DNA of 64,000 bases, from the NCBI GenBank assembly GCA_963966185.1, contig CAWZYM010000392.1, forward strand, positions 456,501-520,500, written 5' to 3'. The number at the start of each line of letters is the position of its first letter. The first letter of the stretch is position 1. A program made the translations under genes and the position numbers. The notes under the pieces are model-generated. The model was not told the DNA's origin. It did not search any database and saw only the letters and a list, made by a program, of their open reading frames with translations. This stretch comes from Rhabditoides inermis (Eukaryota; Nematoda; Chromadorea; Rhabditida; Rhabditidae). Positions 46,976-59,735 of this stretch are shown here, one piece after another.

Positions 46976-47930
46976 ATCGGCGGTCGATTCGTGAAATAGA
47001 ATAAACGTGTTGTGTATAATGAAATGGTAACCCGTCAGCCGTCAGTCGTCAGCAACCCGTCAGCTCTACTTACAGACGGACGGACAATGCTTTTTTCTAT
47101 ATATTAGGATACCGTATTTTGGGCAAGAAACCTCCTATAGCACTTGATTTGCATTAAATGCTCGTCATTTCGCCTTCGTCTCACCGACCGCAACGTCGTT
47201 CCTTATCGTGAGACCAAGCACGCCACATCTTAACGTCGGATCTCGACAAGAAGGAAACACCGACAGATACTTCACGCAGACTAAACCCTTTGTGCTACAT
47301 CTCCGTTGTTGTATTCTTGATATCGGCAGAAAATCACTCCAATTCGATTCATCGACCGCCGATAATTCGCGTACTGTGGAAAGAAGGATACATACCCTAT
47401 ATGCCAGCGTCTCTCCTCTCGTTACTTTCTCACCGCTCTGAGCTATATCGATTGAATGACCTATGATGTCAGTGGTAAGATAGTCAAAGATAGAGTGCGT
47501 AGAAACCATGAGAGCACAGATGACTATGCAGTCACGCAAAGGTCACGCACTACAAGGCTCATTTTTATTCTATAGTTTCATTCGCGTGGCGTCCCATCTT
47601 ATTAATTTTTGAGTGTGGTCAGTATGTATATTTTCAGCCTGTTTTGTCAAGTAGGACATGCATTGGATGATAAAAACTTAGCAATGTCTTCTCCAATTTG
47701 AAATGTAGCCACTACTAACAAAATGTCTTCATAATTCCTGTACATTAATCACTCAATCTCACTTTTGCTCGCATATGGTAAATAGTTTCAATCTTGTTTC
47801 TTTCTTTGATACTCTGAACAAAAGAAGAATCAATGTTTACTGAGTGAGATACTGTTCCGATATTCACAGATGACCTGTTTTCTATATAATCTATGTTTTT
47901 TTTCCTACACTGATTTGTTTTTGTTTGCAG
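46976..47930. other. Interval without assigned gene
   Basis: A minus-strand open frame (47165-47539, 124 codons) matches nothing I recognise and has no splice support. Confidence 0.35.
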
Positions 47931-48090
47931 TTGATAATTTTGCTGTGAAAATGAGAATCATGAATCAAAGTGGAGAAAATGCCTCTGAAATATCTGATCC
48001 TTTTTTGAAACAAGCTGAGCTCACAAGAAAAGACAACGATCTCAAGGAACCCTACAAGTATACGGTACGTGTGAGAGAGAGGGAGAGAGT

Positions 48091-48132
<42 letters not shown>

Positions 48133-48205
48133 AAGAGAGAGAAAGAGAGAGAAAGAGAGAGATAAAGAGAGATAAAGAGAGAGAGAGAGAGAGAAAGAGA
48201 GAGAT

Positions 48206-48245
<40 letters not shown>

Positions 48246-48829
48246 AGCTAGCCATAACACATGAAACATTGCAGCCTTCAATCGTCGTATTCATGATAAG
48301 GGACATTGATATCGTCAAGGAACCTGTGTCTATGTTCGTGAATTCTCCTAAAGGATCATTATTCCATAAGCTGGCACACGAAATTACTGCAAATTATGTA
48401 AACATGCAACGTGAATACACTAAACCTATGATTATTACTCTAGGAGAAACCTATTCTTCTTTACCGCCCCTCTATTTGCGAATTTCGTCTTGTTATGATG
48501 TAAGTCAATACAATAAAAGTAAAACTTTCATGTATTTTTCTTATAACTTATCTCCTTCATGAAAAATTTTCATTGATACTTTTTCCAGGTTTTTAAAGCA
48601 TCGAATCGAAACTCTCATAGAAATGGTACAGTCGATGTCTACTAAAGAGAAGCATGCCTTTATCAAAGTCTCTCAGGTATTTGTTTTGTATTTTTATGTT
48701 ATGCACATGATGATTTCTTGTGTTTGTGTAAAATTATGATACGTTTAGTTTTTCTGTTTGCCCGCTCTCACGACACTCGTAGCTCAGTACGGCAAAATCT
48801 CTCCTCGACCGTCTCCGTATCCCGAGTAA
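47931..48829 (+). CDS. Unrecognised protein, 5' end unresolved
   Basis: Exons 47931-48064, 48275-48499, 48599 to about 48676, and 48749-48829. Readable blocks: DNFAVKMRIMNQSGENASEI, DPFLKQAELTRKDNDLKEPY, PSIVVFMIRDIDIVKEPVSM, SLFHKLAHEITANYVNMQRE, SSLPPLYLRISSCYD, HRIETLIEMVQSMSTKEKHA, FFCLPALTTLVAQYGKISPR, then PSPYPE and TAA. The third exon needs the acceptor TTTTTAAAG; the nearby TTTTCCAG would give an early stop. AATAAA follows at about 48856. Intron 1 is mostly a GA repeat. AT-rich relative to neighbours. No family recognised. Confidence 0.5.
48069..48245. repeat. (GA)n-GAAA compound microsatellite
   Basis: About 175 bp of GAGAGA with regularly placed AAAGAGA interruptions, filling an intron. 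Confidence 0.9.
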
Positions 48830-49149
48830 GCTAATTTCTTGTTGTTGATAAATATCAATAAAGTAGTGGTCAGTCTCTTCAAAATACTACCGACATGCCT
48901 TCCAACTACCTCCGAAATGCCTTGAAAAACACCTTCTACCCCCTCTAACCCGCTCTAACCCGTTCCTAAACAGATTATCTTTCAAAGTACTTCCAAGTAA
49001 AAGTAGTTGGTTTGTACTGTTGTCTCAGTTGAGCAAAAGGACTGAGATGTTTTCAATGGAGACATGTGCCAACAGGCTCTCTCTCTCATACCAGTGCAAA
49101 ACAGCCATATTATATTGAACGCGTTTACAAAGTTATGCAGTTATTATCT

Positions 49150-49395
49150 AAAAACACAACTTCGCGATTCGTTGCGATGATACCGGCGCGCACCCGCTTT
49201 TCGCCTTCCTCTCTCACTCACACACTGAGGGGGCGGAGCCAACGCGATTGTCCGACGAGCGCCCGAGCGCCCGAGCGCCCGACACCAATCTCAATCCGCA
49301 CTCGAATGCGGACTCTTCGTATCTCGCTTCAAATTTAATCAAACTCTAGACAACTTTCTATGAATTTAATCAAACTCTAGACAACTTTCTATGAC
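49150..49395 (+). repeat. Dispersed repeat, plus copy (partner at 35.5 kb)
   Basis: Inverted relative to 35545-35765. It contains a local triplication GCGCCCGA and a tandem duplication of AATTTAATCAAACTCTAGAC with AACTTTCTATGA near its end. Confidence 0.75.
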
Positions 49396-49639
49396 TTTCT
49401 ATGGAGCAGTGGAAAACACAAAATTAGGAAAAGCGCTTCTTCCGTAAAAAAAAGTTTTGTGGCATTTTTTATATAATAATATTTGTTACCGTGTATATCA
49501 TATAGAAGAGAAATGACGTCATGAATAGAGTGATTACGGTAAATGTGATCGGAAAACAATATACACAAAAATATGATAAAACAGATAACACAGGTTCCCA
49601 GTAGAGCACTCATCTAATTTTGGAAGGAGGGAACAAATG

Positions 49640-49853
49640 GGGGTTATCTAGAAGGTACGATTTCACAGTTTGATGTTTCGCAGATAAGATGATGTTGTTG
49701 GGGAATGTATTCTATAATGCAAAACCCTACTGAAAACGTGCTGCTCTTTAAAGTTGTGTCAAAGCAAGAAATCAGGCGCCACCCATGAGAAACACGAGAC
49801 TGTGAAGGTACAATGTTGAAGAGGCCAGAATACTCTAGACGAGTAGTCATAAC
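49640..49853 (-). mobile_element. Non-LTR reverse transcriptase 3' remnant
   Basis: Minus-strand translation RLEYSGLFNIVPSQSRVSHG, WRLISCFDTT aligns with the end of the RT at 53 kb (NYAGLFSLVPTRSRTSHKYR, ILPSFDSF). Only the tail survives. Confidence 0.65.
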
Positions 49854-51210
49854 CTTGTAAATAAACGCGATATCGTTTACTAGGCGTCGTTCTTCATTCT
49901 AGCGCGCGAGGACATCCAGTACAAACGAGAGCGAGAGGGCGCTGGCGCGCCCTCTCTAATTGACCCCATGTTGTTGCTTGCAGAGCGTGGCTGGGACCGG
50001 TGTGCGGGCATCTCCGCATCGTTTTTTCCCGATGGATCGATCGATTTATCGTGGCCCGCTCTGTGGACGAAGCCTGATTCCTTCTACACACGTATCATCA
50101 AAAACTGCCTACGTGAAAACGTATGTGAAACGTTCAGCCAATAATTTGTTTATCGCCGCGATCACGTTACAATCACATTCGAGTGCAAAAAACGCGAGTT
50201 GTATAGAATTGGAATGTCGTCTCAATGTTTTCTCTCAGGAGATCTGTATAAGACGAGATCTGTATAAGACGCTTCATGACACTCTTTCAACCAGGATCCA
50301 GGATTTTTGTCAAAATTCAAGAAAAATTGTTTTCTCCGGCCATTAACGCTGCATGGCTAAAATATATATTTATTCATTTATTTCAGGTTCATGCTATTCT
50401 CGCCAAAAAATAGGCATCTATCTCAAGATCAAGAAGTAAACTGCACACAACACTCATCAATCTGTAAATAACAATACATAAATAAAATCATAAAAACAAA
50501 TAAATTCAAAAAATATAAAAAATTATTTTAATTGATTCTTTTTTACAAGTTAATAAAATAATTGCGCAGTTCGTCCACTGTTCGATTCTACTATTCGGCA
50601 TATCATCACTATTATGGACATTAAAGATAGAGGAAGAGGAAATACTTTTCCCGTGATCTCATTCATTATTCACAACACGTTTATTCTATTTCACGAATGC
50701 TCAGATCATCATAGAGGACAGAACGTTTTTGAAAGGTTATACTAATCTCTTTCTCATCCTCTCTCTCTCTCTCATCCCTCTCTTTCTCTCTCTCATCCCC
50801 CCCCCTCTCTCTCTCTCGCTGGCAAGCGAAAGGAGCATTCAAGTATTCAAATAAGTAACACGTATCGCAATGATACAACAAATCAAAACAATTTATCGCA
50901 ATACAACGCTCTGTACATCATGCACCGGAAACGCGCGGAGAAGAACATCACAGACGTGTTCACCACTGCTTGTACTCCATCGAATCGGTGGGGTTCACCT
51001 CAGTCTTCTTCTTGGAGATCTGGAACAAAACTATGAGACACAGTACTACCACACCCGATTAGACTACGACATTGCAGGCCAGACTACAGTACCCTAACTT
51101 CGTCAGCCCAACTGTCTATCTTGGCCCACTTTCTATACTACATCATGGCGATGATGTCATATTTAGCAAGTTAACAGTGTTACCGCTGTGACAGAAGACT
51201 ACCAATTTTG

Positions 51211-51305
51211 AATTTTTTGAATTTTTTGAATTTTTTGAATTTATTTATTGAATTTATTGAATTTATTAAATTTATTAAATTTATTGAATGAATTTATTTC
51301 AAAAC
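51211..51305. repeat. GAATTTTTT/GAATTTATT minisatellite
   Basis: About ten short units, sliding from GAATTTTTT to GAATTTATT and AAATTTATT. Confidence 0.8.
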
Positions 51306-51359
51306 TGATCTAACGTTCTTTTGTGAATAAGGTTCATTCAAACTTGATAAATGGAGAGA

Positions 51360-51381
51360 AATGGTTAGAGAGAGATGGAGA

Positions 51382-51420
<39 letters not shown>

Positions 51421-51446
51421 AGAGAGAGAGTGAGAGAGAGAGAGAT

Positions 51447-51501
<55 letters not shown>

Positions 51502-51535
51502 AAGAGATGGAGAAAGAGATGGAGAGAGATATTCC
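51360..51535. repeat. (GA)n microsatellite with ATGGAGA units
   Basis: GA repeat interrupted by ATGG at intervals; the Arg/Glu frame through it is not a protein. A possible lone exon follows (51536-51636; [20 protein letters not shown]). Confidence 0.85.
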
Positions 51536-51871
51536 GGATTTTTATGCGCGCGGTGACCTGAACGTGGACGGATGGCAGGTAGATGGGTCGAGCAGTGGTA
51601 AGCGCTATCAGGAGGAGGACTTCACCAACGCTCAGGTGTACTTTTTACATACTCCCACTTTGGTAATATATTGGTGAGGTAGCATCGCATGAGAGGATGA
51701 GAGACACAGTGACCCGTGCTCTAAAGTAAAGAGACGCCCCCCCCCCCCCAGAGAGGTTGAAAGCGCACGATACAACGGCGCAGAGTGGTCTTTATCAGTT
51801 TCACACTGCTGACTGCATGCTACTAGCAAGCATTATATTTCCGACCGGACTAGACAGTAAAAGCAGTGTGA

Positions 51872-51918
51872 TTTAGCGTAATGAAGTTTACAGTGTCTGT
51901 AAACTTCATTACGCTAAA
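51872..51918. repeat. Perfect 22-bp hairpin, 3-nt spacer
   Basis: TTTAGCGTAATGAAGTTTAC-AG, TGT, then the exact reverse complement. Not next to any recognised gene. Confidence 0.9.
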
Positions 51919-51985
51919 AAGCTGTATAGTGTCTCTCTGTACAGATTTCGACCGGGGTCCGATCGTAGGGGTCGAGAAGGTGCTA

Positions 51986-52025
<40 letters not shown>

Positions 52026-52983
52026 ATTATTGTGTTTTTTTTAGTATTTCTTCCGCCCAACGCATTTTGCGCAACGGCAGGAAATGAATGAGTTCGTACC
52101 GCGAGTCGCGAGAGCCGCGAAGAACCGTAGCAGGGAATACAGTATCAGTGGATTGCTGAAAATGAATTCGTCACATGACGTCCAATCCCGGACAGAGTTT
52201 ACACCCCCGACCTCACAGAACTGGGAAAGTCGGGAAAGCGTCGAAAATGTTTGATTTACAAAATCGGTAGCAGCGCCTGATCAGCTTTGCGAGCAAGTAC
52301 AGTCTACTCTTTTGTAGTCATTCAACACGGCAAAGGCTCGGCCGGGCCTCTTCCACCAGCAGCGCTGGTGGAAGAGGGAGGCTAGCAGCAGCTCCATACT
52401 TGTGCTGTACTTCAATGCACGCACCCAGTACGCTTCGCAAGAGCCGAGGTCGGCAACGCGGACGTCTTTGCGATGAATCAGACCCTGAGGGAGCGAGAGA
52501 TCGTAGGGATTACTGTAGGACCGGGTATGGTTGTAATTTTCTAGCGAATTGGTGTTGTGTAGCAGACTGTGTAGCAGGTTTAGCAAACTGTACTATCTCT
52601 GTAATAGCCAGCAGTACAGGTAGACATTGGATTTCCTTCAACTAAAATTTTTGTTAATTTCTGAAACAAGGCGCAACATAGTTGTTTGGCGCGAAAACGT
52701 ATTTTCTCGGAATTTACGATTTACTGGACAACGATTTCTGAGTTCGGGAAGAGCCGGTACAAAAAGTTGTCATACATAGTCTGCGACCAAACAAGTGCGA
52801 GCAGATATGTGAGTTGCAATCTTTGTTTTCTCCCTGCCAGGTAGAGCTATTAGGACATATTGAAGTTATAGGGTCTCATCCATAGTCAACAGCTGCGACA
52901 GCAGAGCAGCAGGCGACAAGTTGCGCGGAAAAGCGGACGAATTAAGGCTGGAATCGTCGATTCTCGAGGAGAACTGTTATTGA

Positions 52984-54045
52984 TTGTGCCTTGTTATTGA
53001 TTGTATTTATTTCGACTTTAAGAAAGCTTTTGACACAATTAACCATGAATTACTATTCAAAAAGTTGCATTCGCTGGGCATTCGTGGAAACGTTCTCGGG
53101 TGGATTCGAGCCTTCCTTTCTGACCGTTGCCAACAAGTTATGGTTGGAGATGCGCTCTCTTCTCCTCGACTCGTCAACTGTGGCGTGCCACAGGGGTCGT
53201 GTCTTGGACCCATTCTCTTCAATATCTTTATCAATAACATCGTGGATAGCCTGCCTGAATATGTCGAGTGTGCTCTATACGCAGACGATTTGAAAATATC
53301 CTTCGCTTTTGATCCCAATGATAATATGGCTAAAATTATGTTTCAAAAAGCAATAGACGCTGTCGCAAAGTGGTCTTTAGAATGGGGTCTGCAAATTTCT
53401 ACTGAGAAAACGCAGATACTGCACATAGGCCGCCGAAATCCCAAACATGAATATACAGGACATGGCACCACGCTTGCACCTGCTAATTCTGTAAGGGACC
53501 TTGGTGTGACTATGTGTGGGTCCTTGATTTTTGAGGACCACTTTGCAAACATTGTTAAAGGCACCCTAAATGCCATAAATGATTTTCTGAGAGTATATCG
53601 TACAAGAGACTTGAAGGTTCTGGTCACCGCTTACACAACGTATTTCCGCTGCAAGCTAGAGTACTGTACTGAATTGTGGAACCCTCAGGATGTGGGATCA
53701 GTGAACTTGATCGAATCAGTGCAGCGATACTATACGCGCCGAATATGTCGCCGCGCTGGCTTGTTCTCGCTCACCTATCCCGAACGCCTCCAGCTTCTTG
53801 GCCTTCAAACTCTTGAAGAACGCCGCTTTATAAATGACGTAGTGTACATTCACAAGGTTATTACTAAAACAACTTCTCTTAATTATGCTGGTCTTTTTTC
53901 ATTAGTCCCAACTCGGTCGCGCACATCTCACAAATATCGTATTTTGCCATCATTTGACTCGTTTCTGCGGAGCAACGGCGCTAGAATCTGTAAAAGGCGA
54001 TTTAGAGAAAGGTCCTATAGAACCTTTGCAAGAACAACGCAATGA
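52984..54045 (+). mobile_element. Non-LTR (LINE) reverse transcriptase, 5'-truncated
   Basis: One 353-codon frame with RT blocks in order: DFKKAFDTINHELLFKKL, GVPQGSCLGPILFNIFIN, ALYADDLKIS (the YADD catalytic motif), GLQISTEKTQILHIG, LGVTMCGSLIFEDH, then the C-terminal SVQRYYTRRICRRAGL and YPERLQLLGLQTLEERR. This is the Jockey/CR1-type arrangement. The endonuclease and first RT blocks are missing, as expected from 5' truncation on insertion. The frame is intact to its stop, so the insertion is probably young. Confidence 0.9.
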
Positions 54046-54191
54046 TTAATGCTAATAGATATTACCAAGGTGTTAAAAAAATGGTCAAGTTTGGTATCGC
54101 TAGCATTGAACCTCTTTAAAGGCACAGGGGCGTTTAGCATTACCAAGGTTCATCGAAATTCACTATTGAGAACGTGGCAAAACTGATTGCA

Positions 54192-54264
54192 CATAGCGGG
54201 AATCGAACCGGCATAGCATGGTCCGTGAACCGTGAGCGTTACCACAACACTACAACGATGCCTC
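54192..54264 (-). repeat. tRNA-derived sequence
   Basis: On the minus strand: TTGTAGTGTTGTGGTAACG (A-box region) and GCCGGTTCGATTCCCGC (T arm with one mismatch). The anticodon arm does not fold to a standard 5+7, so I do not call a functional tRNA. Confidence 0.5.
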
Positions 54265-54410
54265 CTGTCGAACTCATATCGACGAGATGCGCACAGAGCT
54301 CAACTTTTCGATAAGCATTTTGGCGCTAAGTTTGAATTCGCCTTACCAAGCTTCGCACGTTGAATAAATACATTTCATTGTCACTCATTCCATATCCTCA
54401 CGGCACTCAC

Positions 54411-54689
54411 GGCTTCTGGTTGAAGTTGCTTCCGATGACCTTTCCGCTCTTGTCGGTCAGCTTGTAGAACTGTTCGATCGTGTCCCCGTTCTCTGACTTC
54501 AGCTTGCACTTGCTCGCTCCGATCTTCTTGATGATCTCAATCTCGATTCCCTCCTCAGTCGTCCAAGACCTAATTCCAATGTATCAATCATATTTGGTAA
54601 ATAACATAGTAATGATAATGCTACTACACCAACCTTTCATCAGCGAGTGCATATGCCGCAACAGCGGCGAGGAGAAGAACACACTTCAT
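54411..54689 (-). pseudogene. Secreted FKBP-type prolyl isomerase, 5' fragment
   Basis: Exon 54689-54634 encodes the signal peptide MKCVLLLAAVAAYALADER; exon 54569-54411 encodes the FKBP start [53 protein letters not shown] and ends at a good GTGAGT donor. The rest of the FK506-binding domain (the YTFTLG-type block and active site) is not found downstream; a tRNA-like sequence and the LINE lie there instead. Truncated, or with a very large intron continuing below 53 kb (no sign of that). Confidence 0.75.
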
Positions 54690-55236
54690 CTCCGAGAGGT
54701 ACAATTACTGAAACACGAACAGTAAGTTCAAATAATAGTTAACCACAGGAAAGTGGTGGAAAGCTCCACGTGGCAACCAGACTACCTCCAACCCACATCA
54801 ACACGTACCACACCAACGGACATATGTCTTTCATCGTCTCCTTGAATATCAAGCTAGATGGAGACTCTTTATCGCTGTTTGCCTGCTGATAGTGGTCTGT
54901 GTGGATCAATGCGTCTTGGAAACTGTTTGCTCTCTCCGCCTTTCCCCATTCTCTGCGCACATACTACTCTCTATGATTCCATATTGATATGCAAGATGCG
55001 TCACACACCCCTCCCCCCCCCCCCTCCACCTCCACCTACACATTCCAATCATGCAAACAGCTGCAATTAGATTTGAGCTATTCCTGTGCTTAGATTATAA
55101 CCGACATTCATATCAGATTTCAGCTCATTCTAGTCACTCTTGTCGCATATGTGACAGATAGAGTGAATCAGTCGTGCTTTGTTGATTGTTGATACATATA
55201 GATTGAGTGTAACATAGCTGTTGCAGTGATTCAGCC

Positions 55237-55380
55237 ATGCGGCTGTCGTCTTTTCATGCTCGATTCGCACTGCGGCTACTCGCATTGTCCGCACTATGCT
55301 TACTCTCCCTCACTGCATTATCCAGAAATGCCATATTCCATCAAAAGACCGTCTCACCTGAGATACGACATTTACAAGTG

Positions 55381-55424
<44 letters not shown>

Positions 55425-57982
55425 TCTCTCTTCACCCTTTCTCTCTTTCAGGAGTTGCAAGCTCGCGTGGCAGTTTCGATAGGAGAGCGTTGTCGAGTGC
55501 CGCAATTGGATCCATGGGATCACTCGATCCAAGCCTATTACTCCAAGCCAGATGCACTCGTGTGCAAGCCTGTCCAAGAGCCTGTCGTCACAGAAGACGA
55601 CGGATATCTGGTGGTATGTGAAATAAAAACAACAACAAATAAAGTAATGATTCAGTTCAATTCTACACTTGTCAAAGATCTATCCTGTCATGTGAAAAGC
55701 GTCTCTCACAATCAAGGTTAACTATTTCTTTCTGTCCCAACCCAACTGTGTCTTTCAGGCGTCTCTGATTCCGAGGTGATCTTTGGAGAGGCCGAGGAGA
55801 TCGATCTCTCTAAACTACGACATCAGATTCCATACGAGTTTGTAGAGGTAGGAGGAATCAAACTCTCTAGACTCTAGAGAGAGCAACTTTCAGGTGGCAT
55901 GTAAAAGTGGCGGTTTGATGAGGAATAACGTATTCAAGTATCACTTTCATTCCGTGAAACCCCGAAGTGAATCTATCACATCCAAGCTGTAAGGCATAGG
56001 TCAAATTTTGAATCGTGTTCTTTGTCTTTTTTCAGACCTATTAAATTGTCTAATGCTGAACGTCCTTCTGTAGTAATGATTGGGCTGGACAGCATGTCTC
56101 GATCCAACTTCATCCGACAGTTGCCGCGATCATATGAATGTAAGTTCATTGTTTCAATTCTTTTCTCCTTACTCTTTTATAGTGATGTCGGAGATGGGTT
56201 TCATTGATATGCGGAGTCACGTGAAGATCGGAGACAACACATATGCTAACTGGCTCGCCATACTCACTGGGAAGAGAGGGTCGAGTACGAAGGTAGGTGT
56301 CTCTTGAAGAGTTCATTAACATACCCTACTGGTGTTCTTTTAGGAATTTGATGCTGAACTCGATGAGAGTTGGGACATTGCCTTTGACGACTTTCCTATC
56401 ATTTGGAAAGACTTTTCATACCAAGGTATTAACATGAGATATTAACAACAGAGTGCAATGGTGAATGCAGGTTATGCGACTCTTTTCGCGGAGGATCGCC
56501 CCGACATTGGTACATTCAACTATTTCGGATACCTATGCGGATTCAAGAACCAGCCAACTGATCACTACTTCCGGTACGTCTCAATAACACCTATTTTCAC
56601 ACGTATGTCGTCACTCAGTCCGTACTGGCTGGCCGCATTCTATTCGATCGTGGCTCGTCGGTCGACACCGTTCTGTTATGACCGTCTGCCACACCACAAG
56701 AACCAACTGGAGTACCTGCGCAGGTGAGTGTGTCTCCCCACTGCCCACCCACTCTCCTCTCCAGTTTCACTCGTGCCTACTCTGGCCGCCGTCACTTTGC
56801 GTGGTGGTGGACACAGGATATGAGCCATGACTACCTCAATCTCATCGGAAAGACGGACAAGGATGTGGAGGGCATGCTGAGGGTGGGTGGAGAAAGAAAA
56901 CACATCAACATTGGCGTGTTACAGGAGCCCAGTTTGAAAGACAGTATCGTCATTGTGTTCAGCGACCACGGACATCGGTACGACAAGATCAGAGAGACAG
57001 TAGGTAGAGTTCACAGAGGTGACTGGACATCGGACCTTTACAGGTTCTGGGACGTCTGGAGGCGCGTCTTCCATTTCTCTCTATTCGACTGCCAGATATT
57101 ATCCGAGAGAAGTATCCTTCACTTGAACAGAGGCTCACAGAGAACAGCGAGAGACTCACCTCACAGTTCGATCTACACGCCACTCTACTCGACATTGCAA
57201 ACGTGAGTCGTCTTCCATAGATATTTCACTCATCTCACATCCAGGGCACATTCATCCGTGCAAAAATGGTCTCTTCCGAGCCGCGCCGAGGCTACTCCCT
57301 ATTCGAGCGCATACCTGAGAAGCGGACATGCAGTGAGGTGAGCTATTCTCGCCTCCGCCAATCAGCCCATTCTAGGCGGGAATTCCGGAGGACTACTGTC
57401 CGTGTTTCTCGGAGCTGCACATCCCATCGGAAGAGGCTGGCAAGCCGGCCGAAGTACTGCTCTCACATGTCAATGAGCTACTGAGAGGGGACGAAGTGAG
57501 GATGTATAGTGAGGATGAGCAGACAGTAGCCGAGGAGGCAGTAATGCAGGCACAGGGCCTATTGAAGGGATGGAAGTGTCTGCCGCTAGAGGTGAGAATA
57601 CCATCACAAAAAGCAACCCAACACACTTATTATAGATCACAAAAATCGTGTTTTCATCGGTGAAGCTGCCGCCTGCTCATTTGATGGAAGACCCGCAGGC
57701 AGACGACACTGTCGTTCAGCAGCTCACTCTACAGTGTGTGCTCCATCCACCTTTCTCTCTCATGTGGCCTTCCAGATACCGTATCGCATTCCAAGCGCAG
57801 TCTCCTTCGAATGCGCAGATAGAGGGGGTTGTGTTGAGGGATGTGGACAGTGGACGGTGGACGGCCACGGGAGAACTCGAGAGAAACAACAAGTCACTCC
57901 TTATCCACTTTCCTCTTTCAATCTCTCCTTTCTCAAAAAGATCTGCCACTGTATTCCCCTCGTCTCTCAAGAGAGTCCATGA
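55237..57982 (+). CDS. DUF229 sulfatase-like protein, copy 2 (altered C terminus)
   Basis: Same exon chain and motifs as copy 1 (VVMIGLDSMSRSNFIRQLP, FSDHGHRYDKIRET), signal peptide intact, nearly identical protein. Around 57920-57935 a ~40-bp deletion relative to copy 1 removes the last acceptor (CTTTCAG) and the codons for YGNSSHCVIDRT. The last exon can then be used only through a cryptic site such as CTCAAAAAG or by intron retention, giving a different C terminus without some of the terminal Cys residues. It is probably still expressed but may not fold or be secreted like copy 1. Confidence 0.85.
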
Positions 57983-59616
57983 TTCCATTCCATTTGCCAC
58001 CCACTTCTCACAACCAAAACGTGTCTTTCAGATCTTACAAAGTTAATATTTATTATACATTTGTTCAATTGTTATTGTTGCAAAACATCGAATAGAGCAA
58101 CACTCACAGATTCTTTACACTTTCTGAATTAAAATGGTACAAGTAAAAGACAAAATGTAGTAAAGTAAATACATGTATCAATGAAAGGGCAAGCGAAAAA
58201 TTAGAATGATATGTGAAATCACAATTAGTTCAAAGTGAGCACACACACAATCTCGTTAAACTAGAAACACCAGTGTCTAAAACAATCAATTCTGAGCTAT
58301 TCATACCAGTATGGGAAGAATCGCAGCGTGTCTCGTGCCTAGTCAGAGATGAGGTTGAGATAGCTGAGTACGTGAGAGGTGGAATGGGCGATGAGACCAA
58401 TGAGCTGGTCGACGAGCGGTCGACCCGTCAGGTTGCGAGCCGTCTCATCCACCCTCCCCAGAGATGGAGACGCCATCGACACTGCCAGACCTTGCGCCCA
58501 CGACACCTCCATTCCTCGCATCTTCTTGGCCAGCTGAAACGCAAACACAAACATCCCCTCCCACAATCAGTATTCAGTCATAAACAATACAGCGACCCTG
58601 ACTGATAGACCACATGTGATAAGCAATTATTTGATAAGCGGCGATTGGCACGAGACCAAAACTGGCCATTGTCTTCTGAACTGGGAGTATAAAGGAGATG
58701 ATTAGAAGAGTGCATACCGGGTGCTGTCAGAGACACTCGCACTCTTTCCAAGCACGCATCTTATCTCTCTTTGTACTCACATGGATCGTCATATCGTCCG
58801 GGAATCCATAGCCTTCGTGGAGAAGAGCGTGAATGTAGGTGAGGTCGAGGCACTTCCACGGAAGCCAGTGAGGACCCTCGAGGGAAGACGCGTCCGCCGA
58901 GCACGCTGCAACACATCACATGGGGGGAGAAGTGCAAGGGGGCTATGTGAGTGCGGCATGCAGATAGAAGACAGTCAATCCACCACATCCCACTATACAA
59001 CACATACGCATGCAATCCTCACCCGATGCATCAAGAGAGACTGAGCAAGCTGAACATCCATAATAGATTAAAAACCAACAAAAAGTATTAAATAGTTCAA
59101 GGACCCACCCTTCTCTGCAGCCTTCCTAAAAGCACCGACCGTCGTCGCACCCCCACGCGAGTCGGACACAAGACCAGCCTGACACGAAAGAATAAAGATG
59201 AATATACAAACAAAAACATACTTGTAGTCCCCTGTCGAAAAAGTAGCTGAACAGGTAGACGGGCGAGTGTTGGATGGCATCCAATCTCATCACACGGCTC
59301 TGCTCCACGAATCGAGACACGGCGGCCGAGCAGGCAGAGGGAGAGTACGCAGAACAGCCCCTACATAATGTGGATAAGAGAGAGGAGAGTGTACATGTAC
59401 TCACTCGACCCTCCACTCCTTCATCGCATAGTGCCACTTGTCTATGGAGAATCCCTCGGGTAGGCAGGGCGATCGCAGTACTCCCTCTGCCATCTCACTC
59501 TCCTCGCTCGACAACTCCAGCACCGACAGACGAGACGCCACCAGACCGTTGCCCAGGAAGCTGCGACAAGCGTATAGAAACTATAAACGCAGACACAATA
59601 CCTGTGGGTGAATAGT

Positions 59617-59652
59617 CGCATGTGGGTGAATAGTCGCATGTGGCTGCCGAAG
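59617..59652. repeat. 18-bp tandem duplication unique to copy 2
   Basis: GTGGGTGAATAGTCGCAT occurs twice here and once in copy 1; within the apyrase exon it adds six in-frame codons. Confidence 0.9.
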
Positions 59653-59735
59653 AAGTCGATGGTTCTCTCCGTGCCCAGCTCTCCGGAGAACACTCCCTCC
59701 TCCTTCTCCCGCACCGGCCAGAACGTCACCTACAC

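Noticed and set aside
47165..47539. 124-codon minus-strand ORF
   Set aside because: No recognisable motif and no splice or promoter support; left unassigned.
50910..51025. Terminal exon on the minus strand ending SMEYKQW
   Set aside because: Good acceptor and stop, but no partner exons found; too little to call a gene.
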